DNA from: Maribacter forsetii DSM 18668
Lineage (GTDB): Bacteria; Bacteroidota; Bacteroidia; Flavobacteriales; Flavobacteriaceae
DNA: 64,000 nucleotides
Assembly: GCF_000744105.1 (NCBI RefSeq)
Contig: NZ_JQLH01000001.1
Location: forward strand, 1,240,001 to 1,304,000
Direction: 5' to 3'
Below are positions 18,030-26,465 of this stretch, one piece after another. Each line of letters opens with the position of its first letter. Positions within the stretch are counted from its first letter, which is position 1. The notes below the pieces were generated by a model. The model did no database searches. It was not told the origin of the DNA and worked only from the letters and a program-made list of their open reading frames with translations. The translations under genes were made by a program, and so were the position numbers.

Positions 18030-18722
18030 TTAAATTTTAAAACAAAAACCTTCCTCTACCTTTTTTTGGTATTTGTCTTCATCGAATTCAAATAGAAAGG
18101 CTCCTTTTTTAGATGAGCTCATGTCTTTTTCTTTTAATTTATTTAGCAGGTCAAAAGAATTGAATTTGTTTATAAAATTTCTTTTATCCAATTCGGTATC
18201 TAAAATAGCTTCGTACATTTTTTGAAGTTGGCGCATTGTAAACTTTTCAGGTAAAAGTTGAAAACCAATGGGCTTATTGGATATTCTGCTGCGAAGTGAT
18301 GCAAGAGCATCTTTCACCATTTTATTATGATCAAATATTAGATCTGGCCTTTCTTTAATATCAAACCATTTAATGGGGTTGTTTTTTAAAAGATTTTTAC
18401 AGTGATGCTCTATATCTATTAGTGCAAAATACGAAACAGAAATTGTTCTTTCTTTGGGGTCGCGGTCCAATTTAGAATAGGTATGAACCTGCTCCATATA
18501 AATATCATGTAGACCGGTTAAACGATTAAGAATTCTTGAAGCTGCATTATTTAAATTCTCTTCTTTTTTAAGAAAACCACCAATTAAAGACCATTCGCCT
18601 TTTGCTGGCTCAAAATCTCTTTCAACAAGTAATATTTTTAATTCTTCTTGGTAAAATCCGAAAATAATACAATCTACAGCAAGTAAGACTTTGTCCTCTT
18701 TGCAATAACTATTCAAAACCAT
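18030..18722 (-). CDS. NrtR/AraR-like Nudix transcription regulator
   Basis: A 230-residue protein: an N-terminal Nudix fold (about 10-140) and a C-terminal winged-helix domain (about 150-225, with FTMRQLQKMYEAILDTELDKRNF as recognition region). The Nudix box starts correctly (GGFLKKEENLNNAASR), but the catalytic REUXEE part reads RILNRL, so the metal-binding glutamates are lost and hydrolase activity is unlikely. This is the architecture of NrtR-type regulators; in Bacteroides a member, AraR, controls arabinose genes. Divergent from galM and the glucose dehydrogenase gene, it probably controls that pair in response to a sugar or nucleotide-sugar ligand. Confidence 0.82.
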   Translation of the reverse strand: MVLNSYCKEDKVLLAVDCIIFGFYQEELKILLVERDFEPAKGEWSLIGGFLKKEENLNNAASRILNRLTGLHDIYMEQVHTYSKLDRDPKERTISVSYFALIDIEHHCKNLLKNNPIKWFDIKERPDLIFDHNKMVKDALASLRSRISNKPIGFQLLPEKFTMRQLQKMYEAILDTELDKRNFINKFNSFDLLNKLKEKDMSSSKKGAFLFEFDEDKYQKKVEEGFCFKI

Positions 18723-19104
18723 GTTCTAATTTTTGCGAGCCTAAATTAGTAAGAATGAATGAAATAAAAAATGAAGAAAATACGAAATGGTTCATAATCC
18801 CCTCCATTTAGTGCACTATATTTAAGTTAGTTAGTCTATTTGTATAGTTGTTTACTAGGGTTTAATACTTTATTGTTTTATTGTTGAACAATAGGTTAGC
18901 AAGTGAAAAATGCAGAGCTCGCTAACTTTCATTGATTGTGTTAATATTGAATATCTTTAATTTTTTTCATTATAAATAAAAGGTTTTTTTAGCGACATTA
19001 TTTTTTTTAAAATCGATAGGAATTTTTAAAGCAACAACGCTATTTTAATTAGTTTTATAAAAAGATATTGAATATTTTTAAAGCACTTCAGAATCGCGTA
19101 AAGT
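18723..19104. other. Divergent promoter region, Nudix regulator / galM
   Basis: A 382-bp AT-rich intergenic region between divergent genes. I saw no ORF, no strong terminator and no perfect TAnnTTTG element. An AAATCGATAG string near 19012 shares the ATCGAT core of the LacI-type palindromes but is not symmetric outside it. The operator of the Nudix regulator presumably lies here but was not recognised. Confidence 0.45.
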
Positions 19105-20283
19105 ATGAGACTAGCAAAACTGAATAGCTTTTCAATAAACATTTTTATCATTTTGATGTTATGTTTAGCATGTAAGAAGAAAATAGATCATAAGTCATTA
19201 AAGAAGCAAAAGAGTGTTATGCGAATTGAAAAGTGTTATTATGGCACGACCGTCGACAAAGAAGAAGTTACGCTATTTAAACTTATTAATGAAGGTGGTA
19301 TTTATGTAGAGGTTATTACTTTTGGTGGTAGAGTTACGACAATAAAGTGCCCTGATTTACAGGGTAAAATGGATAATGTTGTTTTAGGTTTTGATAGTTT
19401 AAGTCAGTATGAAAAAAAGAACCCATATTTTGGAGCTGCAGTTGGTCGTTATGTGAATAGAATTGCCAATGGAAGGTTTAGTTTAGAAGGTGAAGTATAT
19501 ACATTGGCAAAAAACAATGGGGACAATAGCTTACATGGAGGGTTAAAAGGCTTTGATAAAGTGGTTTGGATTGTGGAGGAAGTAAAAGAAACCCCCTCCT
19601 TTGTTTCTGTAAAATTAGCTTATTTAAGTAAAGATATGGAAGAAGGTTTTCCTGGTAATTTGCAAACTACGGTTACTTACACCTTAAATAATGATAATAG
19701 TTTAAATATTCATTATGAAGCAATAACCGATAAAACTACCATTGTCAATTTAACCAATCACTCTTATTTTAATCTGTCAGGAGATTGCTCAAATTCAATA
19801 TTGGACCATGAAGTTCAGATTAACGCCAATAAATACGTTCCTGTAAATAAATCGCTAATACCAACAGGTACATTAGCTTCCGTAGAACATACACCTTTCG
19901 ATTTTAGAGCAGCTCAGTTACTAGGTGATGTCATTAAAAACAATCATGAGCAAATTGAAATAGGTGATGGGTTTGATCATTGTTGGGTTTTAAATAATGT
20001 ATCAAAGGGGTATCGCTCCGTTGCCAAGGCATACCATTCTTTATCAGGTAGGGTATTGGAAGTACTAACAGATCAACCAGGAATGCAGTTTTATACTGGT
20101 AATTTTTTAGATGGAACATTACCAGCACCAAATGGAGGGGTGTTTAATAAAAGAAGCGGATTCTGTTTTGAGACTCAACATTTTCCCGATGCTCCAAATC
20201 AACCTAAATTTCCTAGTACAACTCTTGTTCCGGGAGAAAAGTATAGAACTAAAACAACTTTTAAATTCTCTACTAAATACTAA
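19105..20283 (+). CDS. galM: Aldose 1-epimerase, exported lipoprotein
   Basis: A 392-residue galactose-mutarotase-type enzyme interconverting alpha and beta anomers of aldoses. Motifs: AAVGRYVNRIANGRF with the substrate-binding arginine, NLTNHSYFNLSG with the catalytic histidine, GDGFDHCWVLN, and RSGFCFETQHFPDAPNQP with the catalytic glutamate. It carries a lipoprotein signal (LMLCLAC, cysteine near residue 23), so it works in the periplasm or outer envelope, as often in Bacteroidota. It is followed after 149 bp by a glucose-dehydrogenase-like SDR, suggesting an epimerase-dehydrogenase step on an aldose. Confidence 0.93.
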   Translation: MRLAKLNSFSINIFIILMLCLACKKKIDHKSLKKQKSVMRIEKCYYGTTVDKEEVTLFKLINEGGIYVEVITFGGRVTTIKCPDLQGKMDNVVLGFDSLSQYEKKNPYFGAAVGRYVNRIANGRFSLEGEVYTLAKNNGDNSLHGGLKGFDKVVWIVEEVKETPSFVSVKLAYLSKDMEEGFPGNLQTTVTYTLNNDNSLNIHYEAITDKTTIVNLTNHSYFNLSGDCSNSILDHEVQINANKYVPVNKSLIPTGTLASVEHTPFDFRAAQLLGDVIKNNHEQIEIGDGFDHCWVLNNVSKGYRSVAKAYHSLSGRVLEVLTDQPGMQFYTGNFLDGTLPAPNGGVFNKRSGFCFETQHFPDAPNQPKFPSTTLVPGEKYRTKTTFKFSTKY

Positions 20284-20432
20284 ATCCGTATTCGGATCAA
20301 TTCTTGCATTTTATCGGGTTTTATTTTAGTAAGCTGGAATTTTTACATGGATACGTTGTGCTATTAATTTTAGTTATTGAGATAATTAATACCATGATTT
20401 CAGAATATATTTATTCATAAAAAAGAAACATC

Positions 20433-21251
20433 ATGCAAAAACCTAATAAAAGATTAGAAGGACAAACATGTATTGTTACCGGCTCTAGCGATGGAATTGG
20501 CGAGGCGGTTGCAAAATCTATGGCAATGGAAGGGGCTAATATGGTCGTTAATTACCATAGTAGTAAAGAGGAAGCTGAAGAAGTTGCACATTGGATCAGT
20601 AATAATTCTAGTTGTGGTAATGCCATTGTTGTAAAATGTGATGTTAGCAAAGAAGATGAGGTCAAGAGCATGTTCAAAAAAACAGTTTCTGAATTTGGTA
20701 CTGTAGATGTTTGTGTCGCCAATGCCGGTCTGCAGTTAGATCATCCACTTCATGAAATGCCTTTAAAAGATTGGCAACGGGTTATAGATGTAAATCTTAC
20801 CGGACAATTTTTGTGCGCTAAAGAAGCCATTATTGAATTTAAAAGAAGAGGAATGCGACCAGAGATATCTAATTCTTTGGGAAAACTAATACATATGAGT
20901 TCTGTTCATGAAGTAATTCCGTGGGCGGGTCACGCAAATTATGCGGCATCAAAAGGCGGATTGGTTATGTTAATGCAAACCATTTGTCAAGAATATGGTC
21001 CTAATAAAGTAAGGTGTAATTCCATTGCGCCAGGTGCTATTAAAACAGATATCAATAAAGATGTTTGGAGTACGCAAGAGGGTAAAGATGGAATGTTAAA
21101 ATTAATACCTTACAAGCAAATAGGTGTGCCAGATGATATAGGTAGTGTTGCAAGTTGGTTGGCTTCAGATGAATCTGAATATATTAATGGTACCACTATA
21201 TTCGTTGATGGTGGTATGACATGCTACCCTGGTTTTACTGCGAATGGGTAG
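20433..21251 (+). CDS. SDR-family glucose 1-dehydrogenase-like oxidoreductase
   Basis: A 272-residue classical short-chain dehydrogenase. The cofactor motif TGSSDGIGEAV lies near residue 16, NAG near 97, a catalytic Ser in HMSSVHE near 159 and YAASK near 173. The VNYHSSKEEAEEV segment after beta-2 and the PGAIKTDINKDVW segment are typical of glucose 1-dehydrogenases, which oxidise beta-D-glucose to gluconolactone with NAD(P). No signal peptide is present, so it is cytoplasmic, whereas the upstream galM product is exported. The exact sugar is not certain. Confidence 0.85.
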   Translation: MQKPNKRLEGQTCIVTGSSDGIGEAVAKSMAMEGANMVVNYHSSKEEAEEVAHWISNNSSCGNAIVVKCDVSKEDEVKSMFKKTVSEFGTVDVCVANAGLQLDHPLHEMPLKDWQRVIDVNLTGQFLCAKEAIIEFKRRGMRPEISNSLGKLIHMSSVHEVIPWAGHANYAASKGGLVMLMQTICQEYGPNKVRCNSIAPGAIKTDINKDVWSTQEGKDGMLKLIPYKQIGVPDDIGSVASWLASDESEYINGTTIFVDGGMTCYPGFTANG

Positions 21252-21272
21252 GTTATCACTGAATAATAAAAG

Positions 21273-21310
21273 AAATGCCATGAAAGTTTAATTTTCATGG
21301 CATTTAGTAA
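21273..21310. terminator. Bidirectional terminator between the SDR gene and the curli operon
   Basis: A 13-bp perfect stem AAATGCCATGAAA (21273-21285) / TTTCATGGCATTT (21293-21305) with a short T-rich loop. It lies between convergent genes and can end both transcripts. Confidence 0.88.
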
Positions 21311-21330
21311 TATTATTTTTAAAAGCACTT

Positions 21331-22860
21331 TTATTCCCAATTGGGCATATAGCCATTTGTAAAAAGTACTTCGTTTTCAATAATATCTACAGTATCAAAT
21401 TGTTTACGAACAATGCTGTTTTCTGAAATACCATCGTTAGAAGTATAAGTAAAAATTACAAATCCGCCATTTGGAGCATATTTCGCATCTAGATTATTAA
21501 AGCCGGTTGGTTTTTGTGTATTTATTTCGGTTGATGTACTTGTCGTTAGGTCATATTCAAAAATTCTAGTATCTAGCTGACGATATTGTGCATTTTCAGT
21601 ATTTGAGACATCTCTTGTATATAAAATTTTATTACCATCCAGAGAGAAATCTATTCCTCCTAAAGCACCGGTTATTCCTGTTATAATGGTTTGAGTGCCT
21701 AAGCCAGAATCAGGATTTACAATTCTTAGCTGCGCATTATACCCTTCAGAATTATTAAGTTTTATAACCACTTGTTCGTTTGCCGGGTTGGTAGCAACCT
21801 CTGTTATAAATTCTTCATTTAAAGATTCATATACCATTCTATTACCTGATCCATCAATATTTATTGTATATAATTTATTAAAGTTAGAATAGTAGATAGA
21901 CCCACCATTATTATGCCATGCATATTCAATTTCATCTTGTCTGAAACCGGCAATTGGTATTTCTTGAGTCAATTGCTTTTGATCGGTTCCATCTAAATTC
22001 ATAGTAAATAAATGTGATTCACCTCCAACGGTTCGTATAAAAGCTATTTTTTCAGCTAATCTATTTGTTTTAGGTCTATAAGAATTTAAGTTGTCAGTTG
22101 TTAGCTGTACCTCATTTTGATTTACTTCTTGACTATTACTGTCTACAGGCTCTCCTCCTGAAAATATCACATTATTTCCATTTATTTTTCTTACGAAAAG
22201 AAATCTATTGGTTTCTATTCCTTCTAGTTGAAAGTTGCTGATTTTACTTTGAACTGGGTCAGTAATATTATCACTTGCAGTTACTTGCCAAAAATAAGTA
22301 GCACCAATAGCTAAATTTTCTACGGTATAGGTCGTATCTGCTACGGTACTGAACAATTGCGTTTCACCTGTGTTTCCATTTCTAAGTTCAAGGGTATATT
22401 CAATATCATCATCATCACTAGATGCAGATGACCACAAAAATTCTACGGGACTTTTAACTTTTATTTGTTTGTCAGCAGGGAAATATAACTGTGGAGTTAG
22501 TGGTTGTAGATTTGAAGCAGAGGTACTATCCATCTCAAAAATTATAGTAGTTGCTTTGTCATTAAATATGCTTGCGGCTTCAAATGAGGTTTCATATTCA
22601 TCTTTATCTGCCTGCACTGAGTAATCGCCAATTAGAATATCTTGAATGGTGAAATTGCCTTCACTATCCGTAAATACGGTATTTGAAGCTGGATTGGTCG
22701 TTATTTTTACATTTTCTAGAGGAAGATTGTCTCCATTGGTTACCACTTTACCTTCAAGAGAGCCAAATGTTTGATCACCAAGAGTTTCTTCTTCACAAGA
22801 TAAAAATAGAAGTGATGAAATTATTACAGTGAAATAGTAAATATTTTTAAAATGAACCAT
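21331..22860 (-). CDS. Lipoprotein with carboxypeptidase-regulatory-like, FnIII-like and WD40-like propeller domains
   Basis: Started at the ATG at 22860 the protein has 509 residues with a lipoprotein signal (SLLFLSC). The order is: a carboxypeptidase-regulatory-like beta sandwich (GSLEGKVVTNGDNLPLENVK..., about 25-100), a fibronectin-III-like domain (about 115-215, ATYFWQVTASD), and a TolB/PD40-type beta-propeller (about 220-505) with repeated DG(T/S)xxxxL blades. The frame extends upstream to 22896, but that would overlap the csgG stop. It is the last gene of the curli operon, so a surface-exposed accessory or anchoring part of the fibre system is likely; no characterised homologue is known to me. 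Confidence 0.75.
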   Translation of the reverse strand: MVHFKNIYYFTVIISSLLFLSCEEETLGDQTFGSLEGKVVTNGDNLPLENVKITTNPASNTVFTDSEGNFTIQDILIGDYSVQADKDEYETSFEAASIFNDKATTIIFEMDSTSASNLQPLTPQLYFPADKQIKVKSPVEFLWSSASSDDDDIEYTLELRNGNTGETQLFSTVADTTYTVENLAIGATYFWQVTASDNITDPVQSKISNFQLEGIETNRFLFVRKINGNNVIFSGGEPVDSNSQEVNQNEVQLTTDNLNSYRPKTNRLAEKIAFIRTVGGESHLFTMNLDGTDQKQLTQEIPIAGFRQDEIEYAWHNNGGSIYYSNFNKLYTINIDGSGNRMVYESLNEEFITEVATNPANEQVVIKLNNSEGYNAQLRIVNPDSGLGTQTIITGITGALGGIDFSLDGNKILYTRDVSNTENAQYRQLDTRIFEYDLTTSTSTEINTQKPTGFNNLDAKYAPNGGFVIFTYTSNDGISENSIVRKQFDTVDIIENEVLFTNGYMPNWE

Positions 22861-22879
22861 TCTATATTCAATTAAATTA

Positions 22880-24259
22880 TTAAAGTTTTTTTCCAATTCT
22901 AAATTCCATCCCTACACTGAAATTATAGTAGAAATCATCTCGTTTTCCATTTACGATATCGTCAATGGCATCACTTGTTGTATGATTATTTTCAGCACTT
23001 ATAAAAAAGGATAGTCTAGGATTTATATTGTATTTTAATGCAAGACCATATTGTAAATTGATACCAGAAGTATCTTCGGCAATATTTGGATCAGGAGTTC
23101 TAATGTCAAAAATACCACCAACACCACCATATACATAAGGGGTTAATCTGTCTAAAGGAAGAAAAGTATACCCAAGAGTTAAGTTTCCGCTCATATACTC
23201 TTTGTGGAAATTTTGACCTCCCCTAAAGTAGAAGTAATCTCCTTTTATCCCAATGTCAAACTTGGGAGATAAATAACGACTGTATTTAATGCCTCCACCA
23301 AATCCAAAAGATTTATTTGTGAAATCTCCATTAAATATGGGAGCGTTACCTTTTACTGATATTCCTGAATTTAAAATTTCGCTTGCCTGGGTTCTGTTAT
23401 ATAGAAGAGTAGACTCTTCTTCAGCTTTTCTTAAATTGTACGTAGATACTAAAGAATCATTTTTAACCGTTCCTTCAGCAGTGCTCCAAAGATTATCTTC
23501 TACACCCTCTACTATTAAAGACTCCACCGCGTTTTCAATAGCATTTTGTATGGCTAATTGAATAGGTTCATTTTTTGTAATACCAGTTTCCACTTCTAAT
23601 AATCTTTGAAATTTTACATATTTAAAAAGACTTGCATCAATAGCTTGGGATAATATCGTTTTAGAAACATAGACTGTCTTTAAAATTTTACCGTTAGATG
23701 TGGATACAGCTCTCAAATAAATAGTAATTCTATCTTGGCGATATTGTGTGGAGCCACCAACACCAAAATAGCGTGCTCCATAACCACCAGTAATAATGTT
23801 GGTGTCGTAAGAGATTATGCCACCCTCTAATAATATTCCGGCATATAGTAATGGTGGCAGGTTGGGCTTATTACTTTGATCACCAGTATATTCTTGCCTC
23901 GTGGACCGGATGATATTTCTCTCATTTAATAAGTTTGAAAGGTTTTCCCTTTCTATAGGTGTAAACCACTTAGAATCTTCCAATGCCTTAATAAGCATAG
24001 TTGTCGCACCTTGTGGAACAGCAGTGCTAAAAGTGCTCGCATTTTCTACACTTTTATATTGCCCAGTTTGATCTTTAAAATTATATACACCAACCACTAT
24101 GGGTTCACTGGGTAAAGGCAGGTTTTTTAATGATGCAGATTCTGTAGTGGTTTCACCAATTCTTGATGTGCTTGGGGCAACTGGTTGGTTGTAATATGCT
24201 CCGCAACTGTTAAGTAAAATCAGCAAAGCTATTATATAGATTTTTCGAAGTAATGTCAT
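22880..24259 (-). CDS. csgG: Curli secretion channel CsgG with a C-terminal beta-barrel extension
   Basis: A 459-residue lipoprotein started at the ATG at 24259 (signal ALLILLNSC); the frame reaches 24301 but would overlap csgF. Residues 15-270 match E. coli CsgG closely: VGVYNFKDQTGQYK, FSTAVPQGATTMLIKALEDS, ERENLSNLLNERNIIR, GGYGARYFGVGGSTQY, and SKTILSQ. It forms the outer-membrane pore for curli subunits. From about 310 an additional stretch of amphipathic strands (FGFGGGIKYSRYLS..., GNLTLGYTFLPL..., YVYGGVGGIFD, FSVGMEFRIG) looks like a complete small OmpA-type barrel. E. coli CsgG is about 277 residues, so this is a fusion. Confidence 0.93.
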   Translation of the reverse strand: MTLLRKIYIIALLILLNSCGAYYNQPVAPSTSRIGETTTESASLKNLPLPSEPIVVGVYNFKDQTGQYKSVENASTFSTAVPQGATTMLIKALEDSKWFTPIERENLSNLLNERNIIRSTRQEYTGDQSNKPNLPPLLYAGILLEGGIISYDTNIITGGYGARYFGVGGSTQYRQDRITIYLRAVSTSNGKILKTVYVSKTILSQAIDASLFKYVKFQRLLEVETGITKNEPIQLAIQNAIENAVESLIVEGVEDNLWSTAEGTVKNDSLVSTYNLRKAEEESTLLYNRTQASEILNSGISVKGNAPIFNGDFTNKSFGFGGGIKYSRYLSPKFDIGIKGDYFYFRGGQNFHKEYMSGNLTLGYTFLPLDRLTPYVYGGVGGIFDIRTPDPNIAEDTSGINLQYGLALKYNINPRLSFFISAENNHTTSDAIDDIVNGKRDDFYYNFSVGMEFRIGKKL

Positions 24260-24269
24260 GAATGTTTGC

Positions 24270-24668
24270 TTAGTTGGGTACAATAATTTGAGTTTGTTCA
24301 CCTGTTGAAGTATCTAAAATGTTGATAACAAGACCTTCGCCAGATTCAAAAACTTCTAATAATAAACTACCTACATTGAAGGTGCCAGGTTCAAGACCTT
24401 CACCTAATTCAGAATCAAATACTGATCGGGTAAGTTGACTAAGTAATTGCCTGTTCAAACTTTCTTGAAAATCCTCAAGCTCAGAAGAGTCGTTATCAAA
24501 ATTGCTATCTGCGGTAAATGAATTTTGAGCATTTGCTGAGCTAAGCAACCATTGGTAATTAAATGTTTCTCCTCCAAAATTCGGATTTTTAGGGGTGTAC
24601 ACAAATTGCTGCGAGTGGCAGTAGTCAGTAGCAACTAATAAAAGAAATAGAAGTATGGTTTTTTTCAT
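24270..24668 (-). CDS. csgF: Curli assembly factor CsgF
   Basis: A 132-residue exported protein (signal peptide about 1-19). The mature start QQFVYTPKNPNFGGETFNYQWLLSSANAQNSF matches the CsgF N-terminus that inserts in the CsgG pore (PNFGG and AQNS are diagnostic). The C-terminal LVINILDTSTGEQTQIIVPN corresponds to the CsgF beta-rich tail. It couples secretion to nucleation at the cell surface. It lies between csgE (2 bp gap) and csgG. Confidence 0.93.
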   Translation of the reverse strand: MKKTILLFLLLVATDYCHSQQFVYTPKNPNFGGETFNYQWLLSSANAQNSFTADSNFDNDSSELEDFQESLNRQLLSQLTRSVFDSELGEGLEPGTFNVGSLLLEVFESGEGLVINILDTSTGEQTQIIVPN

Positions 24669-24670
24669 AA

Positions 24671-25441
24671 TTAATATTGAATTGTATTCTGCCTAATGGC
24701 TTTATTTTGCTGAAAGTAGTAGTTAACTCTTGCGATTGACTGATTTACCATTTCTTTGATATATGAACTTCTTGGATTTAAAAAGAACTGAACAACTAAG
24801 TCGTCACCGGCAAAAACTTGAATCTGGGTATTACCACCAATGGCTAGCACTTCATCGACTTTTACCATCTTATTCCCTTTAATATTATTGTTATTATAAG
24901 CCAGATAAAACATTTGATAAAAATCTCTGCCAGGTTTAGTTTTTGTATTCTCAAATACTAAACCGGTAAGTAAATCTATATCTTGTGCATGTTGGCTTTT
25001 TTGTTTTGAGGCAGGTTTTTCTTTGGTAATTACCTTGGGCTTCATTTCATCTTCTCCTTCAAAACCATTGATAACAATTCTGTCTTTACCAATTACTTTT
25101 TCATCTTCATATACCAATACAAAAATGATTGTTCGTTCTCCTTGACTGAGGTCTAAGGTTGCTGTACTTATGTTTTTTTGCTCTCCAGGTTCAATAACAA
25201 AGAATTGTTCATCTTTGAACTGGGTAAGTTGTGAGTTTATTTTTTTGTTTGTGGTAATTAGTGCTTTGTAGCTTAAACTCTTTTTTAGCGTAGTTTTATT
25301 ATAAGCAGAGAAGGTAATGTTTGTAAGTACATTTTCAGTTTCAATTGCTATATGCGCTTCAACCTCACTATTAAACTGAGCTAAAAGTGTATAGGGTAGA
25401 GCAAATAATGCCCATGTGAATATGAGGGATATTCTATTCAA
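24671..25441 (-). CDS. csgE: CsgE periplasmic curli chaperone with an N-terminal CsgC/H-like domain
   Basis: A 256-residue exported protein (signal to LLAQ, about 1-22). Residues from about 150 are CsgE: DLLTGLVFENTKTKPGRDFYQMFYLAYN..., IGGNTQIQVFAGDDLVVQFFLNPRSSYIKEMVNQSIARVNYYF, matching the E. coli domain that caps CsgG. Residues 23-125 form an extra beta-sandwich-like domain (an FSAYNKTTLKKSLSY segment, then EPGEQKNISTATLDLSQGE) resembling the product of the next upstream gene and CsgC/CsgH amyloid inhibitors. A K/E-rich linker joins them. E. coli CsgE is about 129 residues, so this is a two-domain fusion. Confidence 0.88.
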   Translation of the reverse strand: MNRISLIFTWALFALPYTLLAQFNSEVEAHIAIETENVLTNITFSAYNKTTLKKSLSYKALITTNKKINSQLTQFKDEQFFVIEPGEQKNISTATLDLSQGERTIIFVLVYEDEKVIGKDRIVINGFEGEDEMKPKVITKEKPASKQKSQHAQDIDLLTGLVFENTKTKPGRDFYQMFYLAYNNNNIKGNKMVKVDEVLAIGGNTQIQVFAGDDLVVQFFLNPRSSYIKEMVNQSIARVNYYFQQNKAIRQNTIQY

Positions 25442-25449
25442 TTGTATGC

Positions 25450-25848
25450 TTATTTTTTAGTAGTTTCTTTAGCTGTTATCACTTTGCGCTGCTGCGTTAT
25501 TTGGATGTTTTTTGAATTGAAGAGGGTTAATATGACTTTAGTATGATCTTTAGGGTTGATATTTATGGTTGTGGTAGAGAGTGTAGTTTTCTGATTAGGG
25601 TCTACAGTAAAAGTTCCACTTTGTTTGTTGTTACTAGTATTACCGGATTTACTTATTTTTTGAACATCTAAGGTGTAATTCAAATTTTGGATTTGTAAGG
25701 AGTTATTACTGCACACTCCGCTAATTGAAACCAAATTATTTTTTTGTGGTGTTAGTACTATATCTGACGTTACAGTACTAGTTTCTTGGGAAATTCCTGA
25801 AAATACTGAAATGCATACAAGCAGTAATATGTAGGTTTTTTTGGTCAT
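25450..25848 (-). CDS. Putative CsgC/CsgH-like curli chaperone
   Basis: A 132-residue exported protein (signal about 1-20, ending GISQ). The mature part is all-beta, with NNLVSISGVCSNNSLQIQNLNYTLDVQK and a TFTVDPNQKTTLSTTTI stretch. The pattern (a short Ig-like sandwich whose last strands follow an NPKDHTKVILTLF segment) matches the CsgH/CsgC type of periplasmic inhibitor that keeps curlin soluble. Only one cysteine is present, so the CxC pair of E. coli CsgC is absent. It sits between the curlin genes and csgE, as expected. Fold assignment by eye only. Confidence 0.6.
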   Translation of the reverse strand: MTKKTYILLLVCISVFSGISQETSTVTSDIVLTPQKNNLVSISGVCSNNSLQIQNLNYTLDVQKISKSGNTSNNKQSGTFTVDPNQKTTLSTTTININPKDHTKVILTLFNSKNIQITQQRKVITAKETTKK

Positions 25849-25867
25849 TTAGAATGAGGTTAAAAGA

Positions 25868-26398
25868 TTAGTTTACAGTTCTGATTATTAAACTTTGGGA
25901 TCCATTATCCATGCTAATTCTCATTTTGTCAACGATGCTGTTACTACCCTCTATTACTAGGTTTTGTCCGTTACCGTTTTGCTCTACAGTTCTTTCTAAA
26001 AGTTGTTTGTTGTTGAAAGTATTGTATTCTATTAGTGTGTTGTTGTTCCCGTTTTGGGTTACGGAATAATCTATTATCTCAGCTTTTAATTTTAAATCAA
26101 TATTGTTATTGTTACCAAATTGATTTAACTGAACATCACTTATTGTAGATTGCGTGGTAATATCAGAATAATTGTTGTTGCCAATTTGTTGAATGAATAT
26201 TCCGGTATTGGTTACATTGATTTCTGATGGTAGCAGGGCTGCATTTGATTGTTGAGAAAAATAGTTTAGCTGTTCTTGACTAGTTCCAATTCTTGTTGCA
26301 ACCTCACTGTTATTAATTGTTATCATGCCTTGACAAATAGCCAAATTGAATGAAAGTAATATTAATGGGAGTAGTAGATTGTAACGGGTAACTTTCAT
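25868..26398 (-). CDS. csgB: Minor curlin / nucleator, CsgB-like
   Basis: A 176-residue exported protein started at the ATG at 26398 (MKVTRYNLLLPLILLSFNLAIC); an in-frame ATG at 26428 would only add a non-signal extension. The mature part carries about four to five curlin half repeats of the form QxGxxN: IFIQQIGNNNYSDI, VQLNQFGNNNNIDL, YSVTQNGNNNTLIE, RTVEQNGNGQNLVI. The few, less regular repeats and the position between csgA and the assembly genes fit the surface nucleator CsgB and not the main subunit. Confidence 0.82.
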   Translation of the reverse strand: MKVTRYNLLLPLILLSFNLAICQGMITINNSEVATRIGTSQEQLNYFSQQSNAALLPSEINVTNTGIFIQQIGNNNYSDITTQSTISDVQLNQFGNNNNIDLKLKAEIIDYSVTQNGNNNTLIEYNTFNNKQLLERTVEQNGNGQNLVIEGSNSIVDKMRISMDNGSQSLIIRTVN

Positions 26399-26465
26399 GT
26401 TATAGAGATTAAAAAAATTACGGAACATTAAACTAAATGTTCCGTAATCTTAAATAAAAAATTGA

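Noticed and set aside
19010..19019. AAATCGATAG upstream of galM as a third LacI-type operator
   Set aside because: Only the ATCGAT core matches; the outer bases are not symmetric, and the Nudix regulator is the more likely controller here.
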